Positions 9,442 through 20,671 of a stretch of DNA of 64,000 bases are shown piece by piece; the stretch's first letter is position 1, and each line of letters begins with the position of its first letter. The DNA lies in NCBI RefSeq assembly GCF_902500225.1, contig NZ_LR722648.1, forward strand, positions 265,676 to 329,675, written 5' to 3'. A model generated the notes under the pieces. The model was not told the origin of the DNA. It saw nothing but the letters and a program-made list of their open reading frames with translations, and made no database searches. A program made the position numbers and the translations under genes. The stretch comes from Buttiauxella massiliensis (GTDB lineage: Bacteria > Pseudomonadota > Gammaproteobacteria > Enterobacterales > Enterobacteriaceae).

Positions 9442-9942
9442 TTAGAAGCGGTAACCCACGCCTGCGATCCAGGTGCCAACATCAACATTACGGATGCGGC
9501 TCTGCTCGTAGGAAACGTCCAGAGCAACGTTTTCAATTGGGTTGAACTGCATACCTGCGCCGTAGGAGAAACCGTAGTCGCTGGTGTTTGTATCAGTTGC
9601 GCCAGTAGTCTGGAATTTACCGTAACCAACACCGACTACACCGTAGATGCTTGCCCAATCGTTGATGCGGTAAGCAGGACCAGCAGTGATGCCGTAGTAT
9701 TGTGATTTATTGTAAGCGTCAGCTTCGCTGCGGTTTTTCTCGGTGTAAGTGAAAGAACCGATGTAACCCAGCGGGGTGTCGTTTTCATAACGGTATTTCA
9801 GGTTGAAACCGCCTGCTTTGTTAGCTTTGCCCTGCATATCGCTTTGTGCGTAGCCACCAGTTACGGTGCTAGCTGCAGATGCGGTACCAACGGAAACGGC
9901 CAGAACACAAGCCAGTGCTGAAAGACATGCAATTTTTTTCAT
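9442..9942 (-). CDS. ompX: OmpX, eight-stranded outer-membrane beta-barrel protein
   Basis: The 166-residue protein has a signal peptide (MKKIACLSALACVLAVSVGT, cleaved after ASA) and Ail/Lom-family barrel strands, ending GTWIAGVGYRF with the C-terminal Phe used for BAM-dependent insertion. It matches E. coli OmpX; the surface loops around residues 95-110 differ. The frame extends upstream to 9954, but ATG at 9942 after AGGTGG gives the true signal peptide. OmpX family members affect adhesion and envelope stress. Confidence 0.96.
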   Translation of the reverse strand: MKKIACLSALACVLAVSVGTASAASTVTGGYAQSDMQGKANKAGGFNLKYRYENDTPLGYIGSFTYTEKNRSEADAYNKSQYYGITAGPAYRINDWASIYGVVGVGYGKFQTTGATDTNTSDYGFSYGAGMQFNPIENVALDVSYEQSRIRNVDVGTWIAGVGYRF

Positions 9943-10311
9943 AATCCACCTCAAATGTGCTTCAAGTAACTTCTAAGTTTTTAATATATCAAAATTGTGT
10001 AAGAAACTCTGCGACATTTACGTTGTCTAACGATTCCTTTCCTGTAACAGAACATTTCCATTACATCGTAGTCCCTTCAATTTGCAGCGCTTTTAACCAA
10101 AAACGCGCTAATTATTGGCATGAATCGCAACATCGTCATCCAGATAATTCTTAAACTGCTCTGAACAAAACTTACGCAATCAGGCTGTTATGGTACTGCA
10201 TCAGACAATTATTTTTTTCAATGAATTCTCAACCAGCCATAACTTATTCATTTACACTGGGGTTACTTTTATTTTTTTGACCGAATTAGACACTGACTGA
10301 CAGGAAGCAGG
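9943..10311. other. ompX-rhtA divergent intergenic region
   Basis: This AT-rich 369-bp region separates divergent ompX and rhtA. A candidate ompX -10 (TATATT on the minus strand, 9983-9988) is visible, without a clear -35. No small gene or RNA could be supported by eye. Confidence 0.35.
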
Positions 10312-11199
10312 ATGCCGCTATCGCCACGTAAAACCCCAGTTTGGTTACCCATCGTCGTTCTTTTAATTGCTATGACCTCAATTCAAAGTGGCGCTTCACT
10401 TGCAAAATCTTTGTTCCCATTGGTTGGTGCACCAGGCGTTACAGCACTGCGTCTTGCGTTGGGTACGCTAATTTTGGTCGTGATTTTCAAACCATGGCGT
10501 TTGCGTTTTAAAGCAGAACAACGTTTCCCCTTGCTGATGTATGGCCTTGCTCTTGGTGGAATGAACTACCTCTTCTATTTATCTATTCAGACTGTTCCCT
10601 TGGGTATTGCCGTCGCACTGGAGTTCACCGGCCCGCTTGCGGTAGCGTTGTTTGCATCGCGCCGTGCCGTTGATTTTGTCTGGGTAATTCTGGCGGTACT
10701 CGGCTTGTGGTTCCTGTTGCCGCTCGGGCAGTCAATTTCGAGCGTTGACTTAGCGGGGGCCGCTTTTGCTTTGGGTGCAGGTGGTTGCTGGGCGATTTAC
10801 ATTCTGTTCGGCCAAAAAGCGGGGGCCGATCACGGCCCGGCAACGGTGGCTTTCGGGTCGTTAATTGCGGCTGTTATCTTTGTGCCAATTGGCGCCTGGC
10901 AGGCGGGTGAAGCGCTTTGGCACTGGTCACTAATACCGCTCGGTCTGGGGGTCGCAATTTTGTCGACGGCACTGCCCTACTCTCTGGAAATGATCGCTCT
11001 GACGCGCTTACCGACACGCACTTTTGGTACTCTGATGAGCATGGAGCCTGGACTTGCGGCGCTGTCTGGCATGCTGTTCCTTGGTGAGCATCTGACGCTT
11101 GTACAATGGCTTGCACTACTGTCAATTATCGCAGCGTCCATTGGTTCAACACTGACCATCAAACGTGAAGCTCAGATTACCAGCGTTGACGTAAATTAA
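10312..11199 (+). CDS. rhtA: RhtA, threonine/homoserine exporter (EamA/DMT family)
   Basis: The 295-residue protein has ten membrane segments forming two EamA repeats. The blocks GAPGVTALRLALGTLILV, GIAVALEFTGPLAVALF and ALPYSLEMIALTRLPTRTFG are nearly identical to E. coli RhtA (YbiF). It exports threonine and homoserine at the inner membrane. The start at 10312 follows AGGAAGCAGG. In K-12 the gene also lies between ompX and dps. Confidence 0.95.
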   Translation: MPLSPRKTPVWLPIVVLLIAMTSIQSGASLAKSLFPLVGAPGVTALRLALGTLILVVIFKPWRLRFKAEQRFPLLMYGLALGGMNYLFYLSIQTVPLGIAVALEFTGPLAVALFASRRAVDFVWVILAVLGLWFLLPLGQSISSVDLAGAAFALGAGGCWAIYILFGQKAGADHGPATVAFGSLIAAVIFVPIGAWQAGEALWHWSLIPLGLGVAILSTALPYSLEMIALTRLPTRTFGTLMSMEPGLAALSGMLFLGEHLTLVQWLALLSIIAASIGSTLTIKREAQITSVDVN

Positions 11200-11210
11200 T
11201 TCCCCATATT

Positions 11211-11241
11211 ATTTACCGTGGTTATTGTGACCACGGTAAAT
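11211..11241 (+). terminator. Perfect hairpin after rhtA
   Basis: ATTTACCGTGG (11211-11221) pairs exactly with CCACGGTAAAT (11231-11241) across a 9-nt loop, 11 bases after the rhtA stop. There is no long U tract, so it may stabilise the 3' end rather than terminate strongly. Confidence 0.55.
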
Positions 11242-11436
11242 ATTCTCCCGCGATCAAGTCTTTATATTTAGACTTATTCTTAGATACAAACAAAAATTAT
11301 TCCCATTTAATAATCACACTTTTTTTATTCCAGTAACGCCTCGCAACAATAAATTTAAAATCCATTATTAACAATCAGTTACTAAAATCCATCCTGAACC
11401 TGCTATTTGTCTGATAGGTATAACCTGCTCCATTAA

Positions 11437-12009
<573 letters not shown>

Positions 12010-12028
12010 TTGCTAGCAGTTTGTTACT

Positions 12029-12066
12029 CCATCCTCCCTTTTTAGGGAGGATGGTTGCACTATTTT
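12029..12066 (+). terminator. Terminator after dps
   Basis: CCATCCTCCC (12029-12038) pairs with GGGAGGATGG (12045-12054), loop TTTTTA, followed by a moderately T-rich stretch. Confidence 0.8.
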
Positions 12067-12160
12067 AGCGCATGAAATTGTTTACCCCTGCCGCATAAGT
12101 TACTCAATTGTAATAATCACTTCACACAATCGTTAACAGACGATTGTTTTGCCGCCTTAA

Positions 12161-13120
<960 letters not shown>

Positions 13121-13147
13121 TAATTCTAAAGTTTTATGAGTGACTCA

Positions 13148-13177
13148 GGGGCGACCATTTTCGCCCCTGCTATTTTT
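13148..13177 (+). terminator. Partial terminator/attenuator between glnH and glnP
   Basis: GGGGCGA (13148-13154) pairs with TCGCCCC (13161-13167), followed by TGCTATTTTT. It lies within an operon, so read-through is expected. Confidence 0.65.
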
Positions 13178-13192
13178 GAACCACGGTATAAC

Positions 13193-13314
13193 AACCCAAA
13201 TAATTCGAGTTGCATCGCGGCGGCAAAAGAGCGAGTCCCGATGAGCTTACATAAGTAAGTGATTCGGGTGAGTGATTGCAGCCAACAAAGAGGCAGCTTG
13301 AAGTATGAAGGGTT
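13193..13314 (+). repeat. ERIC element in the glnH-glnP gap
   Basis: This 122-bp imperfect palindrome has the ERIC signature: end repeats AACCC/GGGTT, TAATTCGAGTTGCA near the left end, the central GAGCTTACATAAGTAAGTGA and CAGCTTGAAGTATGA on the right. It would be transcribed within glnHPQ and fold into a long hairpin. Confidence 0.92.
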
Positions 13315-13331
13315 AACAATAGGAAAGAATC

Positions 13332-13991
13332 ATGGAGTTCGACTGGAGTGCCATTTGGCCTGCAATCCCGCTTTTGATTGAAGGCGCCAAAATGACTTTG
13401 CTGATTTCGGTCATCGGGTTATTTGGCGGTCTGATAATTGGTCTGGTCGCCGGTTTCGCCCGTACTTACGGCGGCTGGATTGCCAACCACATCGCATTAG
13501 TATTTATTGAAGTGATTCGCGGTACGCCGATTGTCGTACAGGTGATGTTTATTTACTTCGCCCTGCCAATGGCCTTTAACGACCTGCGCATCGATCCGTT
13601 CAGCGCCGCCGTCGTAACGATTATGATCAACTCAGGCGCCTACATTGCGGAAATTACCCGTGGTGCGGTGCTGTCGATTCATAAAGGTTTCCAGGAAGCG
13701 GGTTTGGCCCTCGGCCTGTCTAAGCGCGAAACCATTCGCCACGTGATTATGCCGCTGGCGCTGCGTCGTATGCTGCCGCCATTGGGTAACCAGTGGATTA
13801 TCAGCATTAAAGATACCTCGCTGTTCATCGTTATCGGTGTGGCTGAGCTGACCCGTCAGGGGCAAGAAATCATTGCCGGGAACTTCCGTGCGCTGGAGAT
13901 CTGGAGCGCCGTTGCGGTCTTCTATCTGATTATTACTTTGGTGCTGAGCTTCGTGCTGCGTCGCCTTGAAAGAAGGATGAAAATCCTATGA
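13332..13991 (+). CDS. glnP: GlnP, glutamine ABC transporter permease
   Basis: The 219-residue protein has five membrane segments and the HisM/GlnP-type EAA loop ([35 protein letters not shown]) that docks on GlnQ. It is nearly identical to E. coli GlnP. The start follows AGGAAAG at the end of the ERIC-containing gap. Its stop overlaps the glnQ start by 4 nt. Confidence 0.97.
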   Translation: MEFDWSAIWPAIPLLIEGAKMTLLISVIGLFGGLIIGLVAGFARTYGGWIANHIALVFIEVIRGTPIVVQVMFIYFALPMAFNDLRIDPFSAAVVTIMINSGAYIAEITRGAVLSIHKGFQEAGLALGLSKRETIRHVIMPLALRRMLPPLGNQWIISIKDTSLFIVIGVAELTRQGQEIIAGNFRALEIWSAVAVFYLIITLVLSFVLRRLERRMKIL

Positions 13992-14710
13992 TTGAATTTA
14001 AAAACGTCTCTAAGCACTTTGGTAAAACCCAGGTGCTACATAACATCGACCTCGATATCAAACAGGGCGAAGTGGTTGTCATTATCGGGCCGTCAGGCTC
14101 AGGTAAATCCACGCTGCTGCGCTGCATTAACAAACTGGAAGACATCACCAGCGGTGACCTGTTTGTTGATGGCCTTAAGGTCAACGACCCGAAAGTGGAC
14201 GAGCGCCTGATTCGTCAGGAAGCGGGAATGGTGTTCCAACAGTTCTACCTGTTCCCACACCTGACTGCGCTTGAAAACGTCGCCTTTGGTCCGATTCGTG
14301 TGCGTGGCTTAAGCAAAGATGCCGCCGATAAACTGGCGAAAGAGTTGCTGGCAAAAGTGGGCCTCGCAGAGCGAGCGCACCACTATCCGTCCGAGCTTTC
14401 CGGCGGCCAGCAGCAGCGTGTCGCGATTGCCCGCGCGCTGGCGGTTAAGCCAAAAATGATGCTGTTCGATGAGCCAACTTCTGCACTTGACCCGGAACTG
14501 CGTCATGAAGTTCTGAAGGTTATGCAGGATCTGGCCGAAGAAGGCATGACGATGGTTATCGTGACTCACGAAGTGGGTTTTGCCGCCAAAGTTGCCTCAC
14601 GCCTGATCTTCATTGATAAAGGCCGCATCGCTGAGGATGGCAATCCGCAAGAGCTGATTGATAACCCGCCAAGCCAGCGCTTGCAGGAATTCTTGCAGCA
14701 CGTTTCCTGA
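13988..14710 (+). CDS. glnQ: GlnQ, glutamine ABC transporter ATPase
   Basis: This 240-residue ABC ATPase shows Walker [10 protein letters not shown] (about 36-44), Q-loop ([12 protein letters not shown]), signature LSGGQQQR and Walker [15 protein letters not shown]. It is near-identical to E. coli GlnQ and energises glutamine uptake with GlnH and GlnP. It is the last gene of the operon, followed by a REP-type hairpin. Confidence 0.97.
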   Translation: MIEFKNVSKHFGKTQVLHNIDLDIKQGEVVVIIGPSGSGKSTLLRCINKLEDITSGDLFVDGLKVNDPKVDERLIRQEAGMVFQQFYLFPHLTALENVAFGPIRVRGLSKDAADKLAKELLAKVGLAERAHHYPSELSGGQQQRVAIARALAVKPKMMLFDEPTSALDPELRHEVLKVMQDLAEEGMTMVIVTHEVGFAAKVASRLIFIDKGRIAEDGNPQELIDNPPSQRLQEFLQHVS

Positions 14711-14718
14711 TAACCTGT

Positions 14719-14777
14719 TGCGCTTATCCCCCTGCGTCCGCTTTGGCGTAGGTCGGATAAGCGCAGCGTCATCCGAC
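14719..14777. repeat. REP/PU-type palindromic repeat after glnQ
   Basis: TGCGCTTATCC (14719-14729) pairs with GGATAAGCGCA (14755-14765), and GTCGGAT (14752-14758) with ATCCGAC (14771-14777). Sequence and location match enterobacterial REP units, which stabilise upstream mRNA and bind gyrase. Confidence 0.75.
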
Positions 14778-14879
14778 ACCAGTTCGATTTTCGCACCAGA
14801 TAATTCCTGTTTTCCCGACCACAAACCCCCGCGCTCTATACTTATTCCTTTGTCTGACTTTTCAGTTCGGAGGAACGCC

Positions 14880-17135
14880 GTGCCGCTACTCTTGCTACTG
14901 CTGTGCATGTTTAGCTTTCAAACGCAGGCCGTCACTCTACCGGCTGCGGCTGTTGCCGCGTCTGCTCAACAGAACGCGACCACCCCGCCCGCTGAACCTA
15001 ACCTTGAAGAAAAAAAGAAAGCCTATTCAGCTCTCGCCGATGTGCTGGACAACTCGCAGTCGCGTGATGAACTGATTGGGCAATTACGCAAAGTGGCCGC
15101 CACGCCACCGCCTGAACCGGTGCCCGCTATCGTTCCACCAGAACAATTGAGTGAAGACAAAACGGTTCTCGAAAATGTCACCGATGTCAGTCGCCATTAC
15201 GGTGGAGAGCTGGCGCAGCGGTTTGCGCAATTGCACCGCAATATTATGGGTGCGCCGCATAAGTCTTTTAATTCACAAACTTTTTATAATGCGATCACCC
15301 ATTTTACGATGCTCGCCGTCAGCGTTTTCGCCTTCTATTTGTTGATTCGCGCTTCTATGACCCCGGTCTGGACGCGCATGGGCAAATGGGGGCGCAAGAA
15401 AAACCGCGAGCGTTCGAGCTGGTTCCACCTGCCGCTGATGATCATCGGTGCGTTTATCATTGATCTATTATTGCTGGCGTTGACCATTTTCGTCGGGCAG
15501 ATCTTTAGCGACATGATGAACGCTGAAAATCGCACTATCGCCCGTCAACAAGGGCTGTTTCTGAATGCCTTTGCGCTGATTGAATTCTTCAAAGCCATCC
15601 TGCGTTTAATTTTCTGCCCCCGCTTTCCTGACCTACGGCCATTCCCGGTGACCGACCAAAGCGCAAAATACTGGAATCTTCGCCTTGCGGGGTTAAGCAG
15701 CTTGATAGGCTACGGTATTTTGGTTGCGGTACCGATTATTTCTAATCAGGTAAACGTACAGGTAGGAGCGATTGCCAATGTGGTGATTATGCTCTGCATC
15801 ACCCTTTGGGCTCTGTATCTGATTTTCCACAACAAACGCCAGATTCAGCAAAGTCTGATTCAACTAGCCGACCGCTCAATGGCGTTCTTTAGCCTGTTTA
15901 TTCGTGCTTTTGCACTGGTCTGGCACTGGCTGGCTAGCGCCTATTTCGTTGTGTTGTTTTTCTTTTCGCTGTTCGACCCGGGCAACAGTCTGAAATGGAT
16001 GATGGCAGCGTCTGTGCATAGTCTGGCGATTATCGGTATCGCGGCGTTTATCTCGGGCATGTTGTCGCGCTGGCTTGCGAAAACCATCAACCTTTCACCA
16101 CAGGTGCAGCGCAACTATCCTGAACTGCAAAAACGCCTTAATGGCTGGATCTCCGCCGCCCTAAAAATGGCGCGAATTATGACGGTATGCGTGGCGGTCA
16201 TGCTGCTACTAAACGCCTGGGGACTGTTTGATATGTGGGCGTGGATTTCCAACGATGCCGGTGAGAAAACTATCGATATTATTATTCGCATCGTGTTAAT
16301 TCTGCTTTTCTCCGCCGTAGGCTGGACTTTACTGGCAAGCCTGATTGAAAACCGCCTGGCGTCAGATATTCATGGTCGACCGATGCCCAGTGCCCGCACC
16401 CGTACACTGCTGACACTGTTCCGTAACGCTCTGGCAGTAGTTATCAGCACCATCACTATCATGATTTTGCTTTCAGAAATTGGAGTGAATATCGCCCCAT
16501 TACTGGCTGGGGCTGGCGCACTGGGTTTAGCCATTAGTTTCGGCGCGCAAACCCTGGTGAAGGACATTATTACTGGCGTCTTTATTCAGTTTGAAAATGG
16601 GATGAATACCGGTGACTTAGTCACCATCGGGCCGATTACAGGTTCTGTTGAACGCATGTCAATTCGCTCAGTAGGCGTGCGCCAGGATACCGGGGCTTAC
16701 CACATCATTCCGTGGTCATCGATTACCACCTTCGCCAACTTTGTGCGAGGTATTGGTTCGTTTGTCGCCAATTACGACGTGGATCGCCAGGAAGATGTTG
16801 AAAAAGCAAACCGAATTCTGAAAGAAGCCGTAGATGAACTGATGGAACAGGATGACATTCGCAAGCTGGTGATTGGTGAGCCGTCGTTTGCCGGAATTGT
16901 TGGTCTAACCAACCAGGCCTTTACCGTGCGCGTATCATTCACCACTCAACCTTTAAAGCAGTGGTCGGTGCGATTTGCATTAGACGGGATGGTGAAGAAA
17001 CATTTTGATGCGGCAGGGATTCGCCCACCGGTACAAACCGTGCAGGTTATGCAACCCGGCAGCGATGCCACTCAGGCACTTCAGGAGTCACAGGCAGCAG
17101 CGGGAGCACTGCCACCTGCCAATCCCACTATCTGA
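14880..17135 (+). CDS. ybiO: YbiO, large MscS-family mechanosensitive channel
   Basis: The protein has about 751 residues with a signal peptide, an extended periplasmic N-terminal region, several transmembrane helices and a C-terminal MscS core including the pore helix (LLAGAGALGLAISFGAQTLV) and FENGMNTGDLVTIG beta domain. It matches E. coli YbiO (741 aa). The frame is open from 14658 inside glnQ, but GTG 14880 after GGAGGAA gives a proper signal peptide. It releases solutes on hypo-osmotic shock. Its stop codon abuts the convergent rlmF stop with no gap. Confidence 0.92.
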   Translation: MPLLLLLLCMFSFQTQAVTLPAAAVAASAQQNATTPPAEPNLEEKKKAYSALADVLDNSQSRDELIGQLRKVAATPPPEPVPAIVPPEQLSEDKTVLENVTDVSRHYGGELAQRFAQLHRNIMGAPHKSFNSQTFYNAITHFTMLAVSVFAFYLLIRASMTPVWTRMGKWGRKKNRERSSWFHLPLMIIGAFIIDLLLLALTIFVGQIFSDMMNAENRTIARQQGLFLNAFALIEFFKAILRLIFCPRFPDLRPFPVTDQSAKYWNLRLAGLSSLIGYGILVAVPIISNQVNVQVGAIANVVIMLCITLWALYLIFHNKRQIQQSLIQLADRSMAFFSLFIRAFALVWHWLASAYFVVLFFFSLFDPGNSLKWMMAASVHSLAIIGIAAFISGMLSRWLAKTINLSPQVQRNYPELQKRLNGWISAALKMARIMTVCVAVMLLLNAWGLFDMWAWISNDAGEKTIDIIIRIVLILLFSAVGWTLLASLIENRLASDIHGRPMPSARTRTLLTLFRNALAVVISTITIMILLSEIGVNIAPLLAGAGALGLAISFGAQTLVKDIITGVFIQFENGMNTGDLVTIGPITGSVERMSIRSVGVRQDTGAYHIIPWSSITTFANFVRGIGSFVANYDVDRQEDVEKANRILKEAVDELMEQDDIRKLVIGEPSFAGIVGLTNQAFTVRVSFTTQPLKQWSVRFALDGMVKKHFDAAGIRPPVQTVQVMQPGSDATQALQESQAAAGALPPANPTI

Positions 17136-18077
17136 CTATTTGTAACGTGTAGCAGCCCAACGAGCGCGTTGTGCGTCATTCATAAACGTCCAGGCGATGA
17201 AGCGGCTCTGCTTCTGACCCTGGGCCATCTCTTTCTTCACGACTTTCTCAACGCCCGCTTCCTGCAATGCGCGATAAATCAGAGGCAAATTCTCGCCACG
17301 AGAAACTAATGAGGTAAACCACTGCACTTGACGGCCAAATTCTTTACTTTCGTTAACCATCTGGGTGACAAAGGCTACTTCACCACCTTCACACCACAAC
17401 TCTTGTTCACGACCACCAAAGTTCAACGCACCATTTTTATCCTGGCCGAGGTTTACGCGTTTACGTTCGCTACCGCTGCGCGCAGCCTGTGCGGAGTCGT
17501 GGAACGGCGGGTTGCACAGAGTGGCGTCGAACATTTCATTCTTGTGGATCACGCCCGGCAAAATTGCGGTCGGGGTTTTCTGGCGACGCACACGAATCAG
17601 ACGCGAAAGCCCTGGGTTGGCATCAATAATCGCCGTTGCACTGCGCATCGCTTCCGGGTCAACGTCTGTGCCGGTAAAACGCCAGCCATATTCATGCTGC
17701 CCGATAAGCGGATAAATGCAGTTCGCACCAACGCCCACATCCAACACTGAAGCCTGAGATGGCACCACACCGCCGTTACCTTCAGCCAATAAATCGGCCA
17801 GATGGTGAATGTAATCAGCACGGCCAGGCACCGGTGGGCAAAGAAAACCGTCTGGAATACTCCACTCTTTCACGCCGTAGAAGTGCGCAAGCAGCGCCCT
17901 ATTCAGCGCTTTCACCGCCATTGGATCGGCAAAATCAACCGTAGTATCGCCATGCGGGCCAGGGCGTAAAAATGCGCTCAATTCCGGGCTGCTTTGCGTC
18001 AGAGCAGGGAAATCATAACGGTTACGATGGCGGTTGCGTGGGTGCAGACCCGGTTTAGTGGTGTCAGGGGTTTTCAT
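17136..18077 (-). CDS. rlmF: RlmF, 23S rRNA adenine-1618 N6-methyltransferase
   Basis: The 313-residue class I methyltransferase has the SAM-binding motif DVGVGAN (113-119) and the adenine-N6 catalytic motif CNPPF (188-192). Long blocks such as [18 protein letters not shown] and [21 protein letters not shown] match E. coli RlmF (YbiN, 308 aa). It methylates A1618 of 23S rRNA. It is convergent with ybiO with no intergenic base and divergent from the flavin-reductase-like gene. Confidence 0.95.
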   Translation of the reverse strand: MKTPDTTKPGLHPRNRHRNRYDFPALTQSSPELSAFLRPGPHGDTTVDFADPMAVKALNRALLAHFYGVKEWSIPDGFLCPPVPGRADYIHHLADLLAEGNGGVVPSQASVLDVGVGANCIYPLIGQHEYGWRFTGTDVDPEAMRSATAIIDANPGLSRLIRVRRQKTPTAILPGVIHKNEMFDATLCNPPFHDSAQAARSGSERKRVNLGQDKNGALNFGGREQELWCEGGEVAFVTQMVNESKEFGRQVQWFTSLVSRGENLPLIYRALQEAGVEKVVKKEMAQGQKQSRFIAWTFMNDAQRARWAATRYK

Positions 18078-18178
18078 TGCGGCTTCTCCTTGTGTGGGCG
18101 CGTAAGATACTCTGTGAACCCTGCGGGGTAAATACGCCGCGTGATTTTCGCCTGAGATAAATCAACATAAGGTGCGCT

Positions 18179-18802
18179 ATGTCTAAACGCTATTACTACG
18201 AACCTGCCGATGGGCATGGTTTGCCGCATGATCCGCTGAACGCCATTATTGGCCCGCGCCCTATCGGCTGGATTGCGTCGTATGACAGCCACGGAAACCG
18301 TAATCTGGCTCCCTATAGCTTCTTTAACTGCTTTAATTATCGCCCACCGATTATTGGTTTCGCCAGCAGCGGCTTGAAAGACAGCGTGCAAAATATTCTC
18401 GACACCAAAGAGTTCGTCTGGAACCTCACCACGCGAGAATTGGCCGAGCAGATGAATGAGACTTCCGCCGCCATTCCACACGGTGAAGATGAATTTGCTC
18501 GCGCCGGGTTAACCGCCGTGCCGGGGCGCAAAGTCAAAGCCAGTCTGGTGGCAGAAAGCCCGGTCAACTTTGAATGCCGCCTTTCGCAGTGCATTCAATT
18601 AACCCGCGCTGACGGTGCGGCCATTGATACGTGGCTGGTGCTGGGCGAAGTCGTCGCGGTTCACATTGATGAGTCATTGCTGATTGACGGCATTTATCAG
18701 ACGGCTCTGGCAAAACCGGTGCTGCGCGCGGGTGGCCCATCGGCTTATTACACCATTGATGAAGCGCACCGCTTCGACTTGATTCGCCCGGACGCACGAT
18801 AA
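18179..18802 (+). CDS. Flavin-reductase-domain (FMN-binding split barrel) protein
   Basis: The 207-residue protein has the DIM6/NTAB flavin-reductase-like fold: PRPIGWIASYDSHGNRNLAPYSFFNCFNYRPPIIGFASSG near the N-terminus, then the NLTT and FECRL blocks. Such proteins bind FMN and either reduce flavin with NAD(P)H or act as flavin-dependent oxidoreductases. K-12 has no gene here, though similar proteins are common in Enterobacteriaceae. The start follows AAGGTGCGCT. No partner oxygenase is nearby, so the substrate is unknown. Confidence 0.85.
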   Translation: MSKRYYYEPADGHGLPHDPLNAIIGPRPIGWIASYDSHGNRNLAPYSFFNCFNYRPPIIGFASSGLKDSVQNILDTKEFVWNLTTRELAEQMNETSAAIPHGEDEFARAGLTAVPGRKVKASLVAESPVNFECRLSQCIQLTRADGAAIDTWLVLGEVVAVHIDESLLIDGIYQTALAKPVLRAGGPSAYYTIDEAHRFDLIRPDAR

Positions 18803-18987
18803 AATCAGCAAAATCATGTACCTGTATCTGTATCTGGCTGATTTGTAAGTATTTCGTCAAGTAATGTCGTTCAAAAAATGAGCATAAGTCCATCAGTTTT
18901 TTGCGTCTTTTAAATGGCGCATTGCACCTACACTTTTAGTGTTGATGTTTTTTTAATCGACCCCCTGAAAGTGATGAGGATGTGATT

Positions 18988-19248
18988 ATGAAAAAATTGC
19001 TGTATTTTTCTGCGGTTGTCACCCTTGCGGCATTACCGTTTGCTACCATGGCAGCCCAACAAATGTCTGATATCAACACCAGTGGGCTACGCCCGGCAGG
19101 AACCGTTTCGGTGACTGGCGCGGCGAGTCTTGACGATCTACAAACCAAGCTTGGAGAAAAAGCGAAAGAAGAAGGAGCAAAAGGTTTTGTTGTTAACTCG
19201 GCTAGTGGTAATGAACGCATGTTCGGCACCGCGACTATTTATAAATAG
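18988..19248 (+). CDS. mcbA: McbA (YbiM), small secreted YhcN/DUF1471 protein
   Basis: The 86-residue precursor has a signal peptide (cleaved around TMAA) and one DUF1471/BhsA-McbA domain ending GTATIYK. Its LRPAGTVSVTGAASLDDLQTKL and EKAKEEGAKGFVVNSASGN blocks match E. coli McbA, an McbR-regulated periplasmic protein linked to colanic acid and biofilm mucoidy. ATG 18988 is chosen over the upstream GTG 18982 because it starts the signal peptide. A paralogue, ybiJ, lies on the other side of the TRAP genes. Confidence 0.9.
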   Translation: MKKLLYFSAVVTLAALPFATMAAQQMSDINTSGLRPAGTVSVTGAASLDDLQTKLGEKAKEEGAKGFVVNSASGNERMFGTATIYK

Positions 19249-19280
19249 TCTCAACTCTATTTCCCGGAAATATCCCGCGT

Positions 19281-19314
19281 AACGGTTTCCCTTATCAGGA
19301 AACCGTTATTTTAT
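19281..19314 (+). terminator. Terminator after mcbA
   Basis: AACGGTTTCC (19281-19290) pairs with GGAAACCGTT (19298-19307), followed by ATTTTATTGTT. The rest of the gap to 19612 is AT-rich and should hold the promoter of the TRAP operon, but I cannot place one confidently. Confidence 0.85.
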
Positions 19315-19612
19315 TGTTAACCTTTGGTGTCAAATAATCTTCAATAAATAGCCATAGTATTTCCGCGCCAATACCTCGGTATTTCCTTGCATTCAAAGTT
19401 CTAATCAGAAATTAAATTCCCGCACAACGAAAAATTCATTTATTAATAATTCCAGGAAAGTGAGCGGGGACACAAAAAAGATCTAAAGCAATCCCGTTAG
19501 ATTAAAAATGTGAAGTGAACACAACATGGTTATCGGACAAATACAATAAGCTGTCATACAGCAATCGCTATCTCGCAATATCACTTAACCTTTTTTGCAG
19601 GGAGCATTATTG

Positions 19613-20599
19613 ATGAAACTTTTTACCCTACCACGCCAGTTACTGTGTGCCTCGCTAATAACTTTATGCGCCACAGGCGCAAATGCCGCAGATAAAATCA
19701 CCCTGAAACTCGCGCATAATCTGGAGCGCAGCCATGTTGTGCATCTGGCCTTTGAAGAATTAGCCAAAGAGGTACAACAACTTTCTGATGGCAATATGCG
19801 TATTCGTATTTACCCGAGCAGCCAAATGGGTAGCGCCCGCGAAACACTAGAACTATTGCAAAATGGCGCACTGGATATGACCAAAGGCTCGGCCAGTGAT
19901 TTGGAATCTTTTGACAATACTTACGCGATTTATAATTTGCCGTATTTATTTAAAGACCAGGCGCATTTTAATCGTGTGGTGTTTGGTGAAGTCGGCAAAG
20001 AAATTATGGAATCGACGAAAGATAAAGGGTTCTTTGGTATTTCCGCTTACGTTGCTGGCACCCGTAGTTTTTATGCTAAAAAACCGATTACCAAACCAGA
20101 AGATTTAAAAGGGCTGAAAATTCGCGTACAGGCCAGTCCAACAACGCTGAAAATGGTTGAATTAATGGGCGGTTCCCCCACTCCTATTTCCTTCGGCGAA
20201 GTGTATACCGCCATGCAGCAAGGCGTGGTCGATGGCGCAGAAAATAATGTGCCGTCCTGGGTTCAGACTCGCCATATCGAAATCGCTAAAGTGTTCTCAG
20301 AAGATGAACACACCTCCATTCCTGACTTCCTCGTGATCTCGACCAAAACCTGGGCGAAGCTCTCCCCTGAACAACAGCAAATCCTGATGAAAGCGGCGAA
20401 AAATTCCGAAGCGTACCAACAAAAGCTTTGGGAAAAAGTCGATGCCGATTCCCGTGCACAGGCTAAAGCCATGGGCGCGACGATTCTCACCGTTGATAAA
20501 GCCCCGTTCCGCGCCGCTGTAAAACCGCTGTATGACGACTTCGCCAAAGATCCAAAACAGGCCGCTTTGCTGGCTAAGTTTGAATCCGCTGCTGAGTGA
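19613..20599 (+). CDS. TRAP transporter substrate-binding protein (DctP), system 1
   Basis: The 328-residue precursor has a signal peptide (cleaved after ANAA) and a DctP-type fold. The motif LKGLKIRVQASPTTLKMVELMGG carries the conserved Arg that binds the substrate carboxylate, followed by PISFGEVYTAMQQGVVDGAENN. ATG 19613 is chosen over 19595 for the signal peptide and the GGGAGC ribosome site. With the next two genes it forms a complete sodium-driven TRAP importer for an organic or sugar acid. K-12 has no TRAP genes here. Confidence 0.9.
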   Translation: MKLFTLPRQLLCASLITLCATGANAADKITLKLAHNLERSHVVHLAFEELAKEVQQLSDGNMRIRIYPSSQMGSARETLELLQNGALDMTKGSASDLESFDNTYAIYNLPYLFKDQAHFNRVVFGEVGKEIMESTKDKGFFGISAYVAGTRSFYAKKPITKPEDLKGLKIRVQASPTTLKMVELMGGSPTPISFGEVYTAMQQGVVDGAENNVPSWVQTRHIEIAKVFSEDEHTSIPDFLVISTKTWAKLSPEQQQILMKAAKNSEAYQQKLWEKVDADSRAQAKAMGATILTVDKAPFRAAVKPLYDDFAKDPKQAALLAKFESAAE

Positions 20600-20671
20600 T
20601 TTAGAGCGGTAAGTTTCAGCGGGTGATATGTCATCGCCCGCTCGTCCAGGTTAAATTTCAGGTATGCAAAC

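Noticed and set aside
9436-9705. 89-codon frame opposite ompX
   Set aside because: Antisense to ompX; ompX signal peptide and barrel are clear.
14658-14879. N-terminal extension of ybiO into glnQ
   Set aside because: The GTG at 14880 has a GGAGGAA ribosome site and begins a signal peptide; the upstream part overlaps glnQ and the REP hairpin.
18074-18481. 135-codon minus-strand frame over the flavin-reductase gene
   Set aside because: Overlaps a well-supported plus-strand gene and shows no protein features.
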